DNA of 64,000 nucleotides from Kiloniellaceae bacterium (GCA_021776095.1 JAJFGO010000003.1:62001-126000), one strand, 5' to 3'; shown: positions 7,410-16,710, counted from the first letter of the stretch. Numbers and translations: made by a program. Notes: generated from the letters alone by a model not told the origin.

Positions 7410-9395
7410 ATGTCGCGGCTCTTTCCGCACCTGTTCCGTCCGCTGGACCTGCGGCACAAGACGCTCAAGAACCGGCTGACCTTTGGCGCCCATACCGCCA
7501 ACATGGCGGAGGATGGTCTGCCGGGCGCGCGCCACTTGGGCTATTACCTGGAACGGGCCATGGGCGGCGCGGCCATGATCGTGGTCGAGCCGGTGCCGGT
7601 CCATCGCACGGCGGTATTGACCCGCGGCAACTTCCGCCACGGCGACGATTCGATCATCCCGCATTTCCGGCGCATCACCGATGCTTGTCATGAACACGGC
7701 ACGGTGATGATTCAGCAGCTCTACCATGTCGGCCAGCACGGCGACCCGGACAACTCCTTCGAGGCGAATTGGTCGCCGTCGGGCCTGGGTTCCTATCATG
7801 ATTCCGCCGGCAGCCATGCCATGAGCGAGGCGGAGATCGAGGAAACCGTCGAGGCCTTCGCCCAGGCCGCGCGCCGGGCCAGGGACGCGGGCTTCGACGG
7901 AGTCGAGCTCTTCGCTGCCTACCACGCCCTGATCGATCAATTCTGGACCCCCTGGTCGAATCGCCGCGACGACCGCTGGGGTGGCGCCTTGCAAAACCGC
8001 TTGCGGTTTTCCCGCACAATCGTGGAACGGATCCGCGGCCACGTCGGCGAGGATTTCATCGTGGGCTTCGCTGTCAGCATGGAACGCCACGCGGAGGTCG
8101 CCCTATCGCAAGAGGCGTTGCAGGAAATCGTTGCCTACCACGACTCAAATGGCCTGATGGATTACGTAACCTGTGGCACCGGCAGTTATTTCCATTTCTA
8201 CGATCTGATGCCAACGTTCCTCTACGAGGACAAGTTGGGCGCCGATTTGGCCAAAGCCCTGAAGCAGGTTGTTCGCCACGCCAAGGTCCAGGCCGAAAGC
8301 CACATTCGCACACCGGAAAACGCCAACACCGTTATTGGCGCCGGACAGGCCGACATGGTCAGCATCGTGCGTGGCCAGATCGCCGATCCGCATCTGGCGG
8401 TCAAGGCGCGGGAAGACCGCCCGGCCGACATCCGCGGCTGCATCTCCTGTAACCAGATGTGCTGGGGCCGGCGCTACCGCGATTACTGGATCTCCTGCCT
8501 GATCAATCCTTCGGCCGGGCGCGAGTTCGAATGGGGCGGCGATCGCTTCACGCTGGCGGAGCGGCCGCGCAGCATTTTGGTGGTTGGCGGCGGGCCGGCC
8601 GGCCTGGAGGCGGCACGGGTCGCCGCCGAGCGCGGCCACCGGGTGACCTTGGCCGAGGCCGCGCCGCAACTGGGCGGGCGTTTTCGTCTGGCCGGGATGC
8701 AGCCGCGCCGGGCGCAGATTCTAGACCTGATCGGCTGGTACGAGGGCCAATTGGAAAAACTGCAGATCACAATCCGCCTGAACGCCCCCATGGACGGGGA
8801 TGAGGTGCGGGATTTCGGCGCCGACGCCGTGGTGCTGGCGACCGGATCGCAACCGGCCGGAGACGGCTTTCAGCGTGCCTTGCCTCAGGTAGACCGTCTG
8901 CCGGGGTTGGACCGCGGGCAGGTTTGGTCGGTCGAAGATGTCATGGGCCGGGCCGCACGCCCGGGCCGGCGGGTCGTGGTGCTTGACGACATCGGACATT
9001 GGCATGCCTGCGGTACGGCCTGGCACCTGGCCGAGCAAGGCCATGCGGTAACCCTGGTGACGCCCCATCCCATGGTGGGTTGGGAGCTTCAACGCACCGC
9101 GGCGGACTGGCCCCTGCGCCAGCGCCTAAAACATTTGGGCGTAGAGGTGGCGTGCGACGCGGCGCTAAGCGCCTGGCACGGCGACAGCGCCACCCTGGTC
9201 GATCTCCGCGACGGCAGCGAACGCGTCCTGGCGGCCGACGGCCTGGTTCTGGCCACGCTCAACCGCTCAGAAAGATGGCTCGGGGACGACTTGACTGAAA
9301 GCGGGCTGGAGGTTCATTTGATCGGCGACTGCGTCGCGCCACGCCTGGCCAACATGGCGTTTTACGAGGGCCGCAAGTTGGGGCTTGCCCTGTAA
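7410..9395 (+). CDS. FMN/4Fe-4S/FAD oxidoreductase (trimethylamine dehydrogenase/dienoyl-CoA reductase type)
   Basis: A 661-residue enzyme with the three-part layout of trimethylamine dehydrogenase, histamine dehydrogenase and 2,4-dienoyl-CoA reductase. The N-terminal old-yellow-enzyme barrel (about residues 5-335) would bind FMN. Cys344, Cys347, Cys351 and Cys363 form the 4Fe-4S cluster motif. A C-terminal nucleotide-binding part begins with ILVVGGGPAGLEAARVAAERG near residue 390. Family knowledge points to oxidative demethylation of an amine or betaine, or to enoyl reduction; the substrate is not identifiable here. A small helical protein gene lies just upstream. Confidence 0.85.
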   Translation: MSRLFPHLFRPLDLRHKTLKNRLTFGAHTANMAEDGLPGARHLGYYLERAMGGAAMIVVEPVPVHRTAVLTRGNFRHGDDSIIPHFRRITDACHEHGTVMIQQLYHVGQHGDPDNSFEANWSPSGLGSYHDSAGSHAMSEAEIEETVEAFAQAARRARDAGFDGVELFAAYHALIDQFWTPWSNRRDDRWGGALQNRLRFSRTIVERIRGHVGEDFIVGFAVSMERHAEVALSQEALQEIVAYHDSNGLMDYVTCGTGSYFHFYDLMPTFLYEDKLGADLAKALKQVVRHAKVQAESHIRTPENANTVIGAGQADMVSIVRGQIADPHLAVKAREDRPADIRGCISCNQMCWGRRYRDYWISCLINPSAGREFEWGGDRFTLAERPRSILVVGGGPAGLEAARVAAERGHRVTLAEAAPQLGGRFRLAGMQPRRAQILDLIGWYEGQLEKLQITIRLNAPMDGDEVRDFGADAVVLATGSQPAGDGFQRALPQVDRLPGLDRGQVWSVEDVMGRAARPGRRVVVLDDIGHWHACGTAWHLAEQGHAVTLVTPHPMVGWELQRTAADWPLRQRLKHLGVEVACDAALSAWHGDSATLVDLRDGSERVLAADGLVLATLNRSERWLGDDLTESGLEVHLIGDCVAPRLANMAFYEGRKLGLAL

Positions 9396-9419
9396 GGCCG
9401 GCGGCATCGGCCCGAAAAC

Positions 9420-10409
9420 CTAGAGAAACAGGCCCGCCAGGCGCGGATCGGGGATCTCTATATCCTCTCGCTTGTAGGGCACGAAGCCGAAGCGCTGGTA
9501 CAGGCCCAGGGCCTTGGGATGATCCAAGGTATTGGTGTGGACCCAGAGGCGCTTGGGCTCATAGCTCCAGGCTATGCCGATGGCCGAGTCGAGCAGATAG
9601 GGGCCCAAGCCCTTGCCTATGAATTCGGGCAGCAAGCCAAAATACGCGAGCTCGATATCGGGCGGGGAGCGCCGGTCCAGTTCCGCATAACCGGCTGGCA
9701 CACCGTCGAGGTAAAGCACATAGATCTCGATCTGTTCGTCGTCGACGATTGCGCGCAAGGCGTCGTCGTCGAGCGCCCGGCGCTCGTACCACAGCCAGGC
9801 CTTGCCAACCCGGTCGTAGAGGTAACGGTAGAAGTCGGCACCCGGTTTGTGCACCCGCATGAGCGCGACCTTCATCCGTGCTGGCATGGGGACGGTGGCA
9901 TGGCTTGGCCGCGCCGTCATCTCTAGGAACGTGATCGTGCAAGGCAACGTGCCGGCGGTCTTGGAGGAAGGTTCTGGCGGCTTTCCATCCCCGGTTAGCC
10001 AGCACTCGATGACCAGGCGCGGTGAGTCTTGGTAGCCGATTGCGCGATAGAAGGCTTGAACCTGCTCGTTGGTTTCGCGGATCATGATGTTCATCTTGGG
10101 CACGCCGCGCTCGACCAGCCAGGCTTCGGCGTGCCGCATGATTTGCCGGCCATAGTCCTTACCGCGCGCCGCTGGGTCGACGGCGACATAGTAGGGGTTA
10201 CCCCGATGGCCGTCGTGACCGATACAGACGCCCGCGACGATCGCGCCCTCCACTTCACCGACGAATATCTCGGCGTTCGGCGAAGCCTGCCATAAGGCAA
10301 TGTCACGGTCGGGATCATTGTAGGAAACGCGCAGACCGCAACGAGTCCACAACGCGATCAAATCGTCCCGGTCGGTCGGCCTAAATGGGCGGATCGATAA
10401 CGCGCCCAT
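9420..10409 (-). CDS. Double GNAT-domain acetyltransferase
   Basis: The 329-residue protein contains two GNAT folds in tandem. The N-terminal one (about 1-140) resembles the YpeA type, with YYVAVDPAARGKDYGRQIMRHAE as its acetyl-CoA loop and FYRAIGY at its end. The C-terminal one (about 175-329) has ELAYFGLLPEFIGKGLGPYLL and LYQRFGFVPY. GNAT enzymes move an acetyl group from acetyl-CoA to an amine; the acceptor is unknown. It starts 4 bases after sseA and is the last gene of the minus-strand run. Confidence 0.85.
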   Translation of the reverse strand: MGALSIRPFRPTDRDDLIALWTRCGLRVSYNDPDRDIALWQASPNAEIFVGEVEGAIVAGVCIGHDGHRGNPYYVAVDPAARGKDYGRQIMRHAEAWLVERGVPKMNIMIRETNEQVQAFYRAIGYQDSPRLVIECWLTGDGKPPEPSSKTAGTLPCTITFLEMTARPSHATVPMPARMKVALMRVHKPGADFYRYLYDRVGKAWLWYERRALDDDALRAIVDDEQIEIYVLYLDGVPAGYAELDRRSPPDIELAYFGLLPEFIGKGLGPYLLDSAIGIAWSYEPKRLWVHTNTLDHPKALGLYQRFGFVPYKREDIEIPDPRLAGLFL

Positions 10410-10413
10410 GGGC

Positions 10414-11283
10414 CTAACGCGGTGCGGCGGGGCCAGTCTCCACCGGCTGGTCGCCCGGCAAGCCCCATTCGGACCAAGACCCGTCGTAGATCGCGACGTC
10501 GCGGTGCCCGGTCAAATGCAGAGCAAGAGCCAAGACCGCCGCCGTGATACCGGAGCCGCAGGTTGTGGTAACCGGCCGCTTGGGCTCGACGCCGGCCGCC
10601 GCCAAACGGGCCCGGATTTCCTCGGGCGGCAACATAGTCTGGGTCTCGCTATCCAGCAGGTCAGTGAAGGGCAGGTTCAAGCTATCGGGAATATGGCCGC
10701 CGCGCAGGCCGGTGCGCGGTTCTGGATTGCGCCCCTCGAAGCGGCCGCGCGAGCGCGCGTCGAGCACTTGTTCGCGCCGGCTCCTCAGGTTGGACGACAA
10801 TTGATCCTTGTCGCGCACCATCAAGGTATTCATGCGTGCGGTAAAATGGCGTTCGCCGGCCTGGCCTGGGCCTTCGGTCACTGGGCGTCCTTCGGCCATC
10901 CACTTGGGCAGGCCACCGTCCAAGACGGCGACGTCGTCATGGCCGAAGACCCGAAAGGTCCACCACACTCGGGGTGCGCTGAAGATTCCGCGCTGATCGT
11001 AGACGACGATCCGCACGCCATCCCCCAGGCCCAGCTTACGAACCCGCGACGAAAACTTCTCGGGCGGCGGCAGCATATGGGGCAAGTCGCTGCCGGTATC
11101 TGCGATTTCGTCGATGTCGAAGAAGACCGCGCCGGGAATGCGATGCAGCTCGTATTCGGCGCGTGGATTCAATCCCTCGTTTGGCAGGTAATAGCTGGCG
11201 TCGACAACGCGCACGTCCGGCGCGTCGATGTGCTCGGCAAGCCAGGCGGTGCTGACCAGGGCGTTGGGATTGGAATAAGGCAT
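10414..11283 (-). CDS. sseA: 3-Mercaptopyruvate sulfurtransferase
   Basis: The start is the ATG at 11283 (MPYSNPNALVST); the frame runs further upstream but that part lacks coding character. The 289-residue protein has two rhodanese domains. The active loop is CGSGITA with Cys242, the form typical of 3-mercaptopyruvate sulfurtransferases. It transfers sulfur from mercaptopyruvate to thiophilic acceptors, in cytoplasm or periplasm. The cysteine synthase two genes upstream fits a shared role in cysteine and sulfur metabolism. Confidence 0.9.
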   Translation of the reverse strand: MPYSNPNALVSTAWLAEHIDAPDVRVVDASYYLPNEGLNPRAEYELHRIPGAVFFDIDEIADTGSDLPHMLPPPEKFSSRVRKLGLGDGVRIVVYDQRGIFSAPRVWWTFRVFGHDDVAVLDGGLPKWMAEGRPVTEGPGQAGERHFTARMNTLMVRDKDQLSSNLRSRREQVLDARSRGRFEGRNPEPRTGLRGGHIPDSLNLPFTDLLDSETQTMLPPEEIRARLAAAGVEPKRPVTTTCGSGITAAVLALALHLTGHRDVAIYDGSWSEWGLPGDQPVETGPAAPR

Positions 11284-11315
11284 GGCGATCCTGAAGTTAG
11301 ATGTCCGTTTCGCGC

Positions 11316-12029
11316 TCACTCTGCGAAGACAATATTGACGCGCCGGTTCTGGCGCCCTTTGTTCTCGATCTTGCCGACTCGAACCGGGCCAATCTCGCCG
11401 GTTCGGCGCACATGCGTGCCGCCGCAAGGCTGCAGGTCGACCCCGTCGATGTCGAGCAGGCGGACCTTTCCGCTGCCTATGGGCGGCTTGACCGACATGG
11501 TGCGCACCAGTTGCGGGTTCGCTTCCAGTTCCTGGTCCGCAATCCAACGTGGTGTAACTGGGTGGTCGGCCTCGATCAGTTGGTTCAGTGCGGCGGTGAC
11601 CGTTTCCTTGTCGATCGCGGTGTCCGGCAGGTTGAAATCGAGCCGGCCCTTGCCGTCGCTGATCGAGCCGCCGGTCACGTCGCCCTCGATCACGGCGCAC
11701 AAAAGGTGCAGGCAGGTATGCATGCGCATCAGGCGGTGCCGACGGGTCCAATCGATCTCGGCGCTGAGCTTGGTGCCGGGAGCGGGCAGGGCTGCGTCTG
11801 GCGCCGGAATGTGCAATATCTCGTCGGGGCCGGCGCCCTTGCGGGTATCGGCAATTGGGATCTCGCCGCCGGCTGCCATGCGCAGAACCCCGGTATCGCC
11901 CGCCTGGCCACCGCCCATAGGATAAAACACGGTGCGGTCCAGGCGGATGCCGGTTTCGTCGGCGGCGATTACCGTGGCGTCGCAGGTCTTGGCATAAGGG
12001 TCGTCGCGGAAAACCGCCTCGGTGGTCAT
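11316..12029 (-). CDS. Alanyl-tRNA editing protein, AlaX type
   Basis: A free-standing 237-residue editing domain related to the AlaRS second half, which hydrolyses Ser- or Gly-tRNA(Ala). The start MTTEAVFRDD at 12029 lies one base after the cysK stop. Zinc ligands are visible as HTCLH (His104, His108) and CGGTH near residue 200. The FYPMGGGQ motif near residues 35-42 is also typical. Placement between cysK and sseA suggests the operon handles amino acids that could be mischarged (inference). Confidence 0.88.
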   Translation of the reverse strand: MTTEAVFRDDPYAKTCDATVIAADETGIRLDRTVFYPMGGGQAGDTGVLRMAAGGEIPIADTRKGAGPDEILHIPAPDAALPAPGTKLSAEIDWTRRHRLMRMHTCLHLLCAVIEGDVTGGSISDGKGRLDFNLPDTAIDKETVTAALNQLIEADHPVTPRWIADQELEANPQLVRTMSVKPPIGSGKVRLLDIDGVDLQPCGGTHVRRTGEIGPVRVGKIENKGRQNRRVNIVFAE

Positions 12030-12030
12030 A

Positions 12031-13050
12031 TCAAGTCCCCAATCCCGCGCGTTCCAGCCAGGCCGGAACGGGCAGGCCTTTTTCGCGCAGGAACGCGGCG
12101 TTGAAAAGGCGGCTCTGATAGCGCGTGCCGTAATCGCACAAGATGGTCGCAATGGTATGGCCCGACCCCAGGCGCTTGGCCAGGCGTACCGCCCCGGCGA
12201 GGTTCACGCCGCTGGAGGGTCCCAGGCACAAGCCCTCGTGCTCCAGAACCTCGAAGACCAGGGCGATCGCTTCCGCGTCGGGGATCTGATAGGCCTCGTC
12301 CAGGGACAGGCCCTCCAAATTGCCCGTGATCCGGCCCTGGCCGATGCCCTCGGTGATCGAGCTGCCCTCGGACTTGAGCTCACCGTGGGCGTAGTAGTTG
12401 TAGAGGGCCGCGCCCATGGGATCGGCCAGGCCGGTGACGATATCCTTGTTGCGCGCCTTTAGGGCCATGGCCACGCCGGACAAAGTGCCGCCGGTGCCGA
12501 CCGCGCAGATGAAGCCGTCCAGCTTGCCATCGGTTTGGTTCCAGATCTCTGGCCCTGTTGTCTCCAAGTGGCCTTGGCGATTGGCCACATTGTCGAACTG
12601 ATCGGCGAAGATCGCGCCGTTTGGATCGCTCTTGGCCAAGTCCTTGCCCAGGCGGCGGGCAACGTGGACATAGTTTTCCGGGTTCTTGTAGGGCACCGCC
12701 GGCACCTGGCGCAGTTCGGCGCCGCACAGGCGCAGCATGTCCTTTTTTTCCTGGGACTGGGTCTCGGGAATCACGATCACCGTGCGGTAACCGCGTGCGC
12801 GGGCGACCAGGGCCAGGCCGATGCCGGTGTTGCCGGCGGTGCCTTCGACAATCACGCCGCCCGGGCGCAACAGGCCCTTGTCCTCGGCATCCTTGATGAT
12901 CGCCCAGGCCGCGCGGTCCTTGACCGAGCCGCCGGGATTGAGGAATTCCGCTTTGCCCAGGATCTCGCATCCGGTCTGCTCCGACAGGCGGCGCAGGCGG
13001 ATCAGCGGCGTATTGCCGATGGCGCCGACAAGGCCGTCGCGAATATCCAT
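12031..13050 (-). CDS. cysK: Cysteine synthase
   Basis: A PLP-dependent O-acetylserine (thiol)-lyase of 339 residues that makes cysteine from O-acetylserine and sulfide. The PLP lysine is Lys44 in NPGGSVKDR. The substrate loop reads EGTAGNTGIG (69-78), with Ala where Ser is usual in CysK (TSGNTG), and the phosphate loop is GTGGT in the middle. The start MDIRDGLVGAIGNTPL is typical. It leads a tight minus-strand run with alaX and sseA. A related PLP lyase such as cystathionine beta-synthase-like CysM remains possible. Confidence 0.88.
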   Translation of the reverse strand: MDIRDGLVGAIGNTPLIRLRRLSEQTGCEILGKAEFLNPGGSVKDRAAWAIIKDAEDKGLLRPGGVIVEGTAGNTGIGLALVARARGYRTVIVIPETQSQEKKDMLRLCGAELRQVPAVPYKNPENYVHVARRLGKDLAKSDPNGAIFADQFDNVANRQGHLETTGPEIWNQTDGKLDGFICAVGTGGTLSGVAMALKARNKDIVTGLADPMGAALYNYYAHGELKSEGSSITEGIGQGRITGNLEGLSLDEAYQIPDAEAIALVFEVLEHEGLCLGPSSGVNLAGAVRLAKRLGSGHTIATILCDYGTRYQSRLFNAAFLREKGLPVPAWLERAGLGT

Positions 13051-13153
13051 CGTCTCTATCCTGTGGTCGTGGGCGTGTAGGCCCGGGAGGCCGCGAGATT
13101 AGCCGCCGAAGCGGGTCCGGTTCAAGCGGGCGGCTGTCAGGATACAATGCGCG

Positions 13154-13777
13154 TCAGGACCGCCACTCTCGCCGCAGGCGCGCCCGGTTCAGGGCGAGCC
13201 ATTGGAGCGATATGATAATCGGTGCGTTGACGTAGGCGCCGCGCGCCAAACGGATCAGGGCGTCTTCGGCGGGCATGGCAAAGGCGCGGATGTCCTCGTG
13301 CTCGTGGGCCAAGCCGTGAACCCCGCCGGCACCCGCGCTATCGGTCCGCCCGCAATACATAGTCATGGACTCTGAGCAGCCGCCGGGGCTGAGCAAGACC
13401 CGGCCAATTGGCGCCAAGGCCCCGATCTCGCAACCAGCCTCCTCGCGCGCTTCGCGGCTCACTACCTCTGCCGGATCTTCGCCAGGCTCGATAATGCCGG
13501 CGATCACCTCGACCAGCCAAGGTTCCATGCCGGCCGCGTAGGCCCCGACCCGGAATTGTTCGATCAGCACCACTTCGTCGCGCACAGGGTCATATGGCAG
13601 GACCGAAGCAGCATGTCCGCGGTCGAAGACCTCGCGGGTCATCTCGTCGGTCCAACCGCCCTCGAAACGTCGATGGCGCAGGCGATAGCGGTCGATGCGG
13701 AAATATCCTTCGAAAGGCGAGGTCTTCTCGCGCAGATCGATCCTCGGATCGTCGATAAGCGGATTTTTGTCGATCAT
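13154..13777 (-). CDS. Nudix hydrolase, ADP-ribose pyrophosphatase type
   Basis: The start is the ATG at 13777, preceded by GGACAGG; a longer open frame upstream overlaps the AraC gene. The 207-residue protein has a full Nudix box at about residues 94-116 (G-x5-E-x7-REAREEAGC). The N-terminal RHRRFEGGWT and the SPGGCSESM region match ADP-ribose/NDP-sugar pyrophosphatases, which cut ADP-ribose to AMP and ribose-5-phosphate. It lies between the AraC regulator (16 bases upstream) and cysK (about 100 bases downstream). Confidence 0.87.
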   Translation of the reverse strand: MIDKNPLIDDPRIDLREKTSPFEGYFRIDRYRLRHRRFEGGWTDEMTREVFDRGHAASVLPYDPVRDEVVLIEQFRVGAYAAGMEPWLVEVIAGIIEPGEDPAEVVSREAREEAGCEIGALAPIGRVLLSPGGCSESMTMYCGRTDSAGAGGVHGLAHEHEDIRAFAMPAEDALIRLARGAYVNAPIIISLQWLALNRARLRREWRS

Positions 13778-13793
13778 ACCCTGTCCTGACCGG

Positions 13794-14744
13794 TCATTCG
13801 TTACCCACGGCGCTTTGTGCGGCGTCGCTGGGCGCGTTTTGTCCCGCGCGTCGATATTGCCCCGGGCTGATCTTAAATTCGCGCTTGAAGGCCCGAATAA
13901 ACGAGATCGCGGAGTCGTAGCCAATCTTCTCGGCGATCCGCTCCAGGGGAAGGGTGGCGCTGCGCAACATCTCGCCGGCCCGATACATGCGCCACTTGGT
14001 CAGATACTCGATCGGCGACATGCCCGTGCGGCTCTTGAAGTGTAACGCGAAGGCGGACCGCGACATACCGGCGGTGCGCGCCAGGCCGTCCAGCGTTAAG
14101 GGCTCGTCGGGTTGTTCATGGACCCGCCGGATCGCACGGGCGAGGCGGGGGTCCGAGAGCCCGGCCAGGAACCCGCGGCTGACGGGCGCGCGGGCAACGT
14201 GGGCCCGTAGGACTTGGATTAAGAGGACCTCAGCGAGGCGCTCCACGGCGGTTGCCGCACCAGGGCGATCTTGTTTCAATTCATGAACCAAGAGGGGCAG
14301 GACAGAATCGATAGTGCCCGGCGACAGGGCGTCGAAGGCGCGCACATGAACCAGATCGGGCAATTGCGCGATCAGGGGATGGCGGAGGTCGTCGCGATAC
14401 GTGAAATGGCCGCAAACCAGTTGCGTGGGCGAGGCCCCGTCCGCGAACAGGGGGGCATCGCCGGCAAAAGAGGCCAGGACCTGGGGGCCGGGCACGGCTT
14501 GGCGCCCCGCCCGGTCGGCCAGCACATGGGCGCTGCCGTGGGGGAACAGCAGGACGTCGCCGGCGGTGGCCGGTATCGTCCGGTCGCCGATCTCCACCAC
14601 ACAGTCGCCGCGGACGACCGCATGAAACTGGGCGAAGGGCCCCGGGTCCATGCCCATGGCCCATGGCGCGTGGAAATCGCGCACGAAATAGACGCAGCCA
14701 TTTAGCCGGATCAGACGCAATACGTCGCTCAGGGCATCTTCCAT
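13794..14744 (-). CDS. AraC family transcriptional regulator with cupin sensor domain
   Basis: The 316-residue protein has an N-terminal cupin-like ligand domain (about residues 1-180, with GDVLLFPHGSAHVL) and a C-terminal AraC double helix-turn-helix (about 205-300), seen as LTLDGLARTAGMSRSAFALHF and IAEKIGYDSAISFIRAFKREF. Family knowledge says such proteins bind direct repeats near promoters and respond to small molecules. It is divergent from the cupin lipoprotein gene, a likely target, and heads the nudix run. Confidence 0.9.
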   Translation of the reverse strand: MEDALSDVLRLIRLNGCVYFVRDFHAPWAMGMDPGPFAQFHAVVRGDCVVEIGDRTIPATAGDVLLFPHGSAHVLADRAGRQAVPGPQVLASFAGDAPLFADGASPTQLVCGHFTYRDDLRHPLIAQLPDLVHVRAFDALSPGTIDSVLPLLVHELKQDRPGAATAVERLAEVLLIQVLRAHVARAPVSRGFLAGLSDPRLARAIRRVHEQPDEPLTLDGLARTAGMSRSAFALHFKSRTGMSPIEYLTKWRMYRAGEMLRSATLPLERIAEKIGYDSAISFIRAFKREFKISPGQYRRAGQNAPSDAAQSAVGNE

Positions 14745-14910
14745 AGGCAGGGCTCCCGAATATTACATCGCCATCATAAGCGATGAATCCGGACTAGATA
14801 AATAATTTGGGACGATAGGCTTATTTTTTTAGTATATCAGCCATTCATCATCCTGTCGTACCTGGATAACCTGGGGATCTCGAAACGAGTTGAACGAAGG
14901 GACTGGATCC
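14745..14910. promoter_or_regulatory. Divergent promoter region between AraC regulator and cupin lipoprotein
   Basis: A 166-base spacer with an AT-rich core at about 14795-14840 (AATAATTTGGG and TTATTTTTTTAGTATAT). Promoters for both divergent genes and the regulator binding sites are expected here. No exact operator repeat was recognised. Confidence 0.4.
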
Positions 14911-15384
14911 ATGGGCCTGGCAAAACGAGACAGCGTAAACAAGGGAAAGAGAAGAGGCCTCGCAGCCCTCCTAGCAGCCGGTTTGAGCGGGTTGGTCATT
15001 GCCGGCTGTGCCGTGCAGGCGAACTCGGCGGACGGCGATGTCGCCCGTCCGGCGTGGCAGCGCGACTTCGCGCCCATGAACCCCATGATCAAGATGGCGC
15101 CCGGCTACGGGGATCGGGCCAAGGGCGCACACGGCACCTTTGGGCAATTCGCCCCGAACTTCATCACCCCGTTCCATACCCACAGCGCAGCCTACGACGG
15201 CGTTGTGATCAGCGGCGTCATGACCAATCCCTTCGCGGGCGAGGCGAGCCCGCCAAAGATGGGACCTGGTTCCTATTGGCATGTCCCGGCCAATTCGGTT
15301 CACGCCACCGCCTGCGTTTCCGACACGCCTTGCGAGTTTTACTTCCATGCCAAGGGCGCCTTCGATTTCCATCCCAAGCAATAG
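14911..15384 (+). CDS. Cupin-fold lipoprotein
   Basis: The start is the ATG at 14911, after GAAGGGA; a TTG 21 bases earlier is in frame but less likely. The 157-residue product has a basic N-terminus, a hydrophobic segment and the lipobox LVIAGC, so it should be a lipid-anchored periplasmic protein. The rest is a cupin: APNFITPFHTHSAAYDGVVISG supplies metal-ligand histidines and PGSYWHVPANSVHATAC is the second cupin motif. It resembles DUF4437-type cupins. The role is unknown; control by the divergent AraC protein is likely. Confidence 0.8.
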   Translation: MGLAKRDSVNKGKRRGLAALLAAGLSGLVIAGCAVQANSADGDVARPAWQRDFAPMNPMIKMAPGYGDRAKGAHGTFGQFAPNFITPFHTHSAAYDGVVISGVMTNPFAGEASPPKMGPGSYWHVPANSVHATACVSDTPCEFYFHAKGAFDFHPKQ

Positions 15385-15483
15385 CTAATATACGGGCAAC
15401 CGGGCCAGGTAACTTGCGGCCCGGGTGCTGCTATGCTGCCATGAACCCATTCCGGCAATCGCTCGGACAAGCGGGAGAACATC

Positions 15484-16710
15484 ATGGCGGCGCGCAGCGA
15501 AAAACTGACATTCCAGGGGGCAAGCGGCGAGATGCTGGCGGCCCGGCTCGATCTACCGGCGGGCGAGCCGCGGGCCATGGCGCTGTTCGCCCATTGCTTC
15601 ACCTGCAGCAAGGATATCTTCGCTGCCGCGCGGATCGCCGCCGGCTTGGCGGGCGCGGGCATCGCCGTTCTGCGGTTCGATTTCACCGGCCTCGGCCACA
15701 GCGAGGGCGAGTTCGCTAACACCAACTTCTCGTCGAATGTGGCGGACTTGGTAAGGGCGGCTGATTACTTGCGCGAGACTTATGAGGCCCCGAAAATTCT
15801 GATCGGCCATAGCCTGGGCGGCGCGGCGGTTCTGGCCGCCGCCGGACAGGTGCCGGAGGCGGTCGCTGTGGCGACCATCGGTGCGCCAGCCGACCCGGCC
15901 CATGTTGCGCACACCTTCCAGTCCTCGCGTGAAGAGATCGAGGCCAACGGCGAGGCCGAAGTCCTGCTGGCCGGGCGGCCCTTCAAGATCCAAAAGCAGT
16001 TCCTTGAGGATATCGCCGAGCAGAAGCTAGAGAGTGCGGTCGCGAACCTTCGCAAGGCCTTGATCGTGTTCCATGCGCCGCGCGATATGACGGTCGGGAT
16101 CGAGAACGCCGGCCATATCTTTGGGCCCGCCAGGCACCCGAAAAGCTTCGTCTCCCTAGACGATGCCGACCATCTGCTTAGCCGGAAGGCGGACGCGGTG
16201 TACGTCGCCAACGTGCTCTCGGCCTGGGCCAGCCGCTACCTGGGCGAAGCGCCGGTTACGGCGCCTACCGCCGCCCCGGTGCCGCGCGGCACCGTGGTCG
16301 TCCGCGAAACCGGCAAAGGGCGCTTTCTCCAGGATGTGGTGGCGGGTCCGCACCGCTTGCAGGCCGACGAGCCTCCGGACGTCGGCGGCACCGACCTGGG
16401 TCCAGGTCCCTACGACCTGCTCTTGGCTGGCCTCGGCGCCTGTACCTCCATGACCGTACGGATGTATGCCGCGCGCAAGGAATGGCCGCTCGAAGGGGTT
16501 GAGGTCAGCCTGGTGCACGACCGCATCCATGCTCAGGACTGCGAGGACTGCGAGAGCAAAGAGGGCAAGGTTGACCGGATTGCCCGGCAACTGACCCTAA
16601 AAGGCCCGCTCGACCCGGCGCAACGGACTAAACTGCTTGAAATAGCGGACAAATGCCCAGTCCATCGGACCCTGACCAACGAGATAAAGATCGAGACCGT
16701 CCTAGTGTGA
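15484..16710 (+). CDS. Fused alpha/beta hydrolase-OsmC protein
   Basis: The 408-residue protein joins an alpha/beta hydrolase (about residues 1-255) to an OsmC-like thiol peroxidase (about 268-408). The hydrolase has the nucleophile elbow GHSLGG (Ser110) and a late DDADHLL histidine. The OsmC part has both redox cysteines in family context: LGACTSMT (Cys320) and DKCPVHRTL (Cys391). OsmC proteins reduce organic hydroperoxides, and the hydrolase may act on esters or peroxy products. The fusion is a known architecture. It is transcribed alone after a 100-base spacer. Confidence 0.9.
   Translation: MAARSEKLTFQGASGEMLAARLDLPAGEPRAMALFAHCFTCSKDIFAAARIAAGLAGAGIAVLRFDFTGLGHSEGEFANTNFSSNVADLVRAADYLRETYEAPKILIGHSLGGAAVLAAAGQVPEAVAVATIGAPADPAHVAHTFQSSREEIEANGEAEVLLAGRPFKIQKQFLEDIAEQKLESAVANLRKALIVFHAPRDMTVGIENAGHIFGPARHPKSFVSLDDADHLLSRKADAVYVANVLSAWASRYLGEAPVTAPTAAPVPRGTVVVRETGKGRFLQDVVAGPHRLQADEPPDVGGTDLGPGPYDLLLAGLGACTSMTVRMYAARKEWPLEGVEVSLVHDRIHAQDCEDCESKEGKVDRIARQLTLKGPLDPAQRTKLLEIADKCPVHRTLTNEIKIETVLV

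Noticed and set aside
6975-8090. A 371-codon minus-strand frame across the small helical gene and the oxidoreductase
   Set aside because: Antisense to two well-supported genes and without coding character or binding site.
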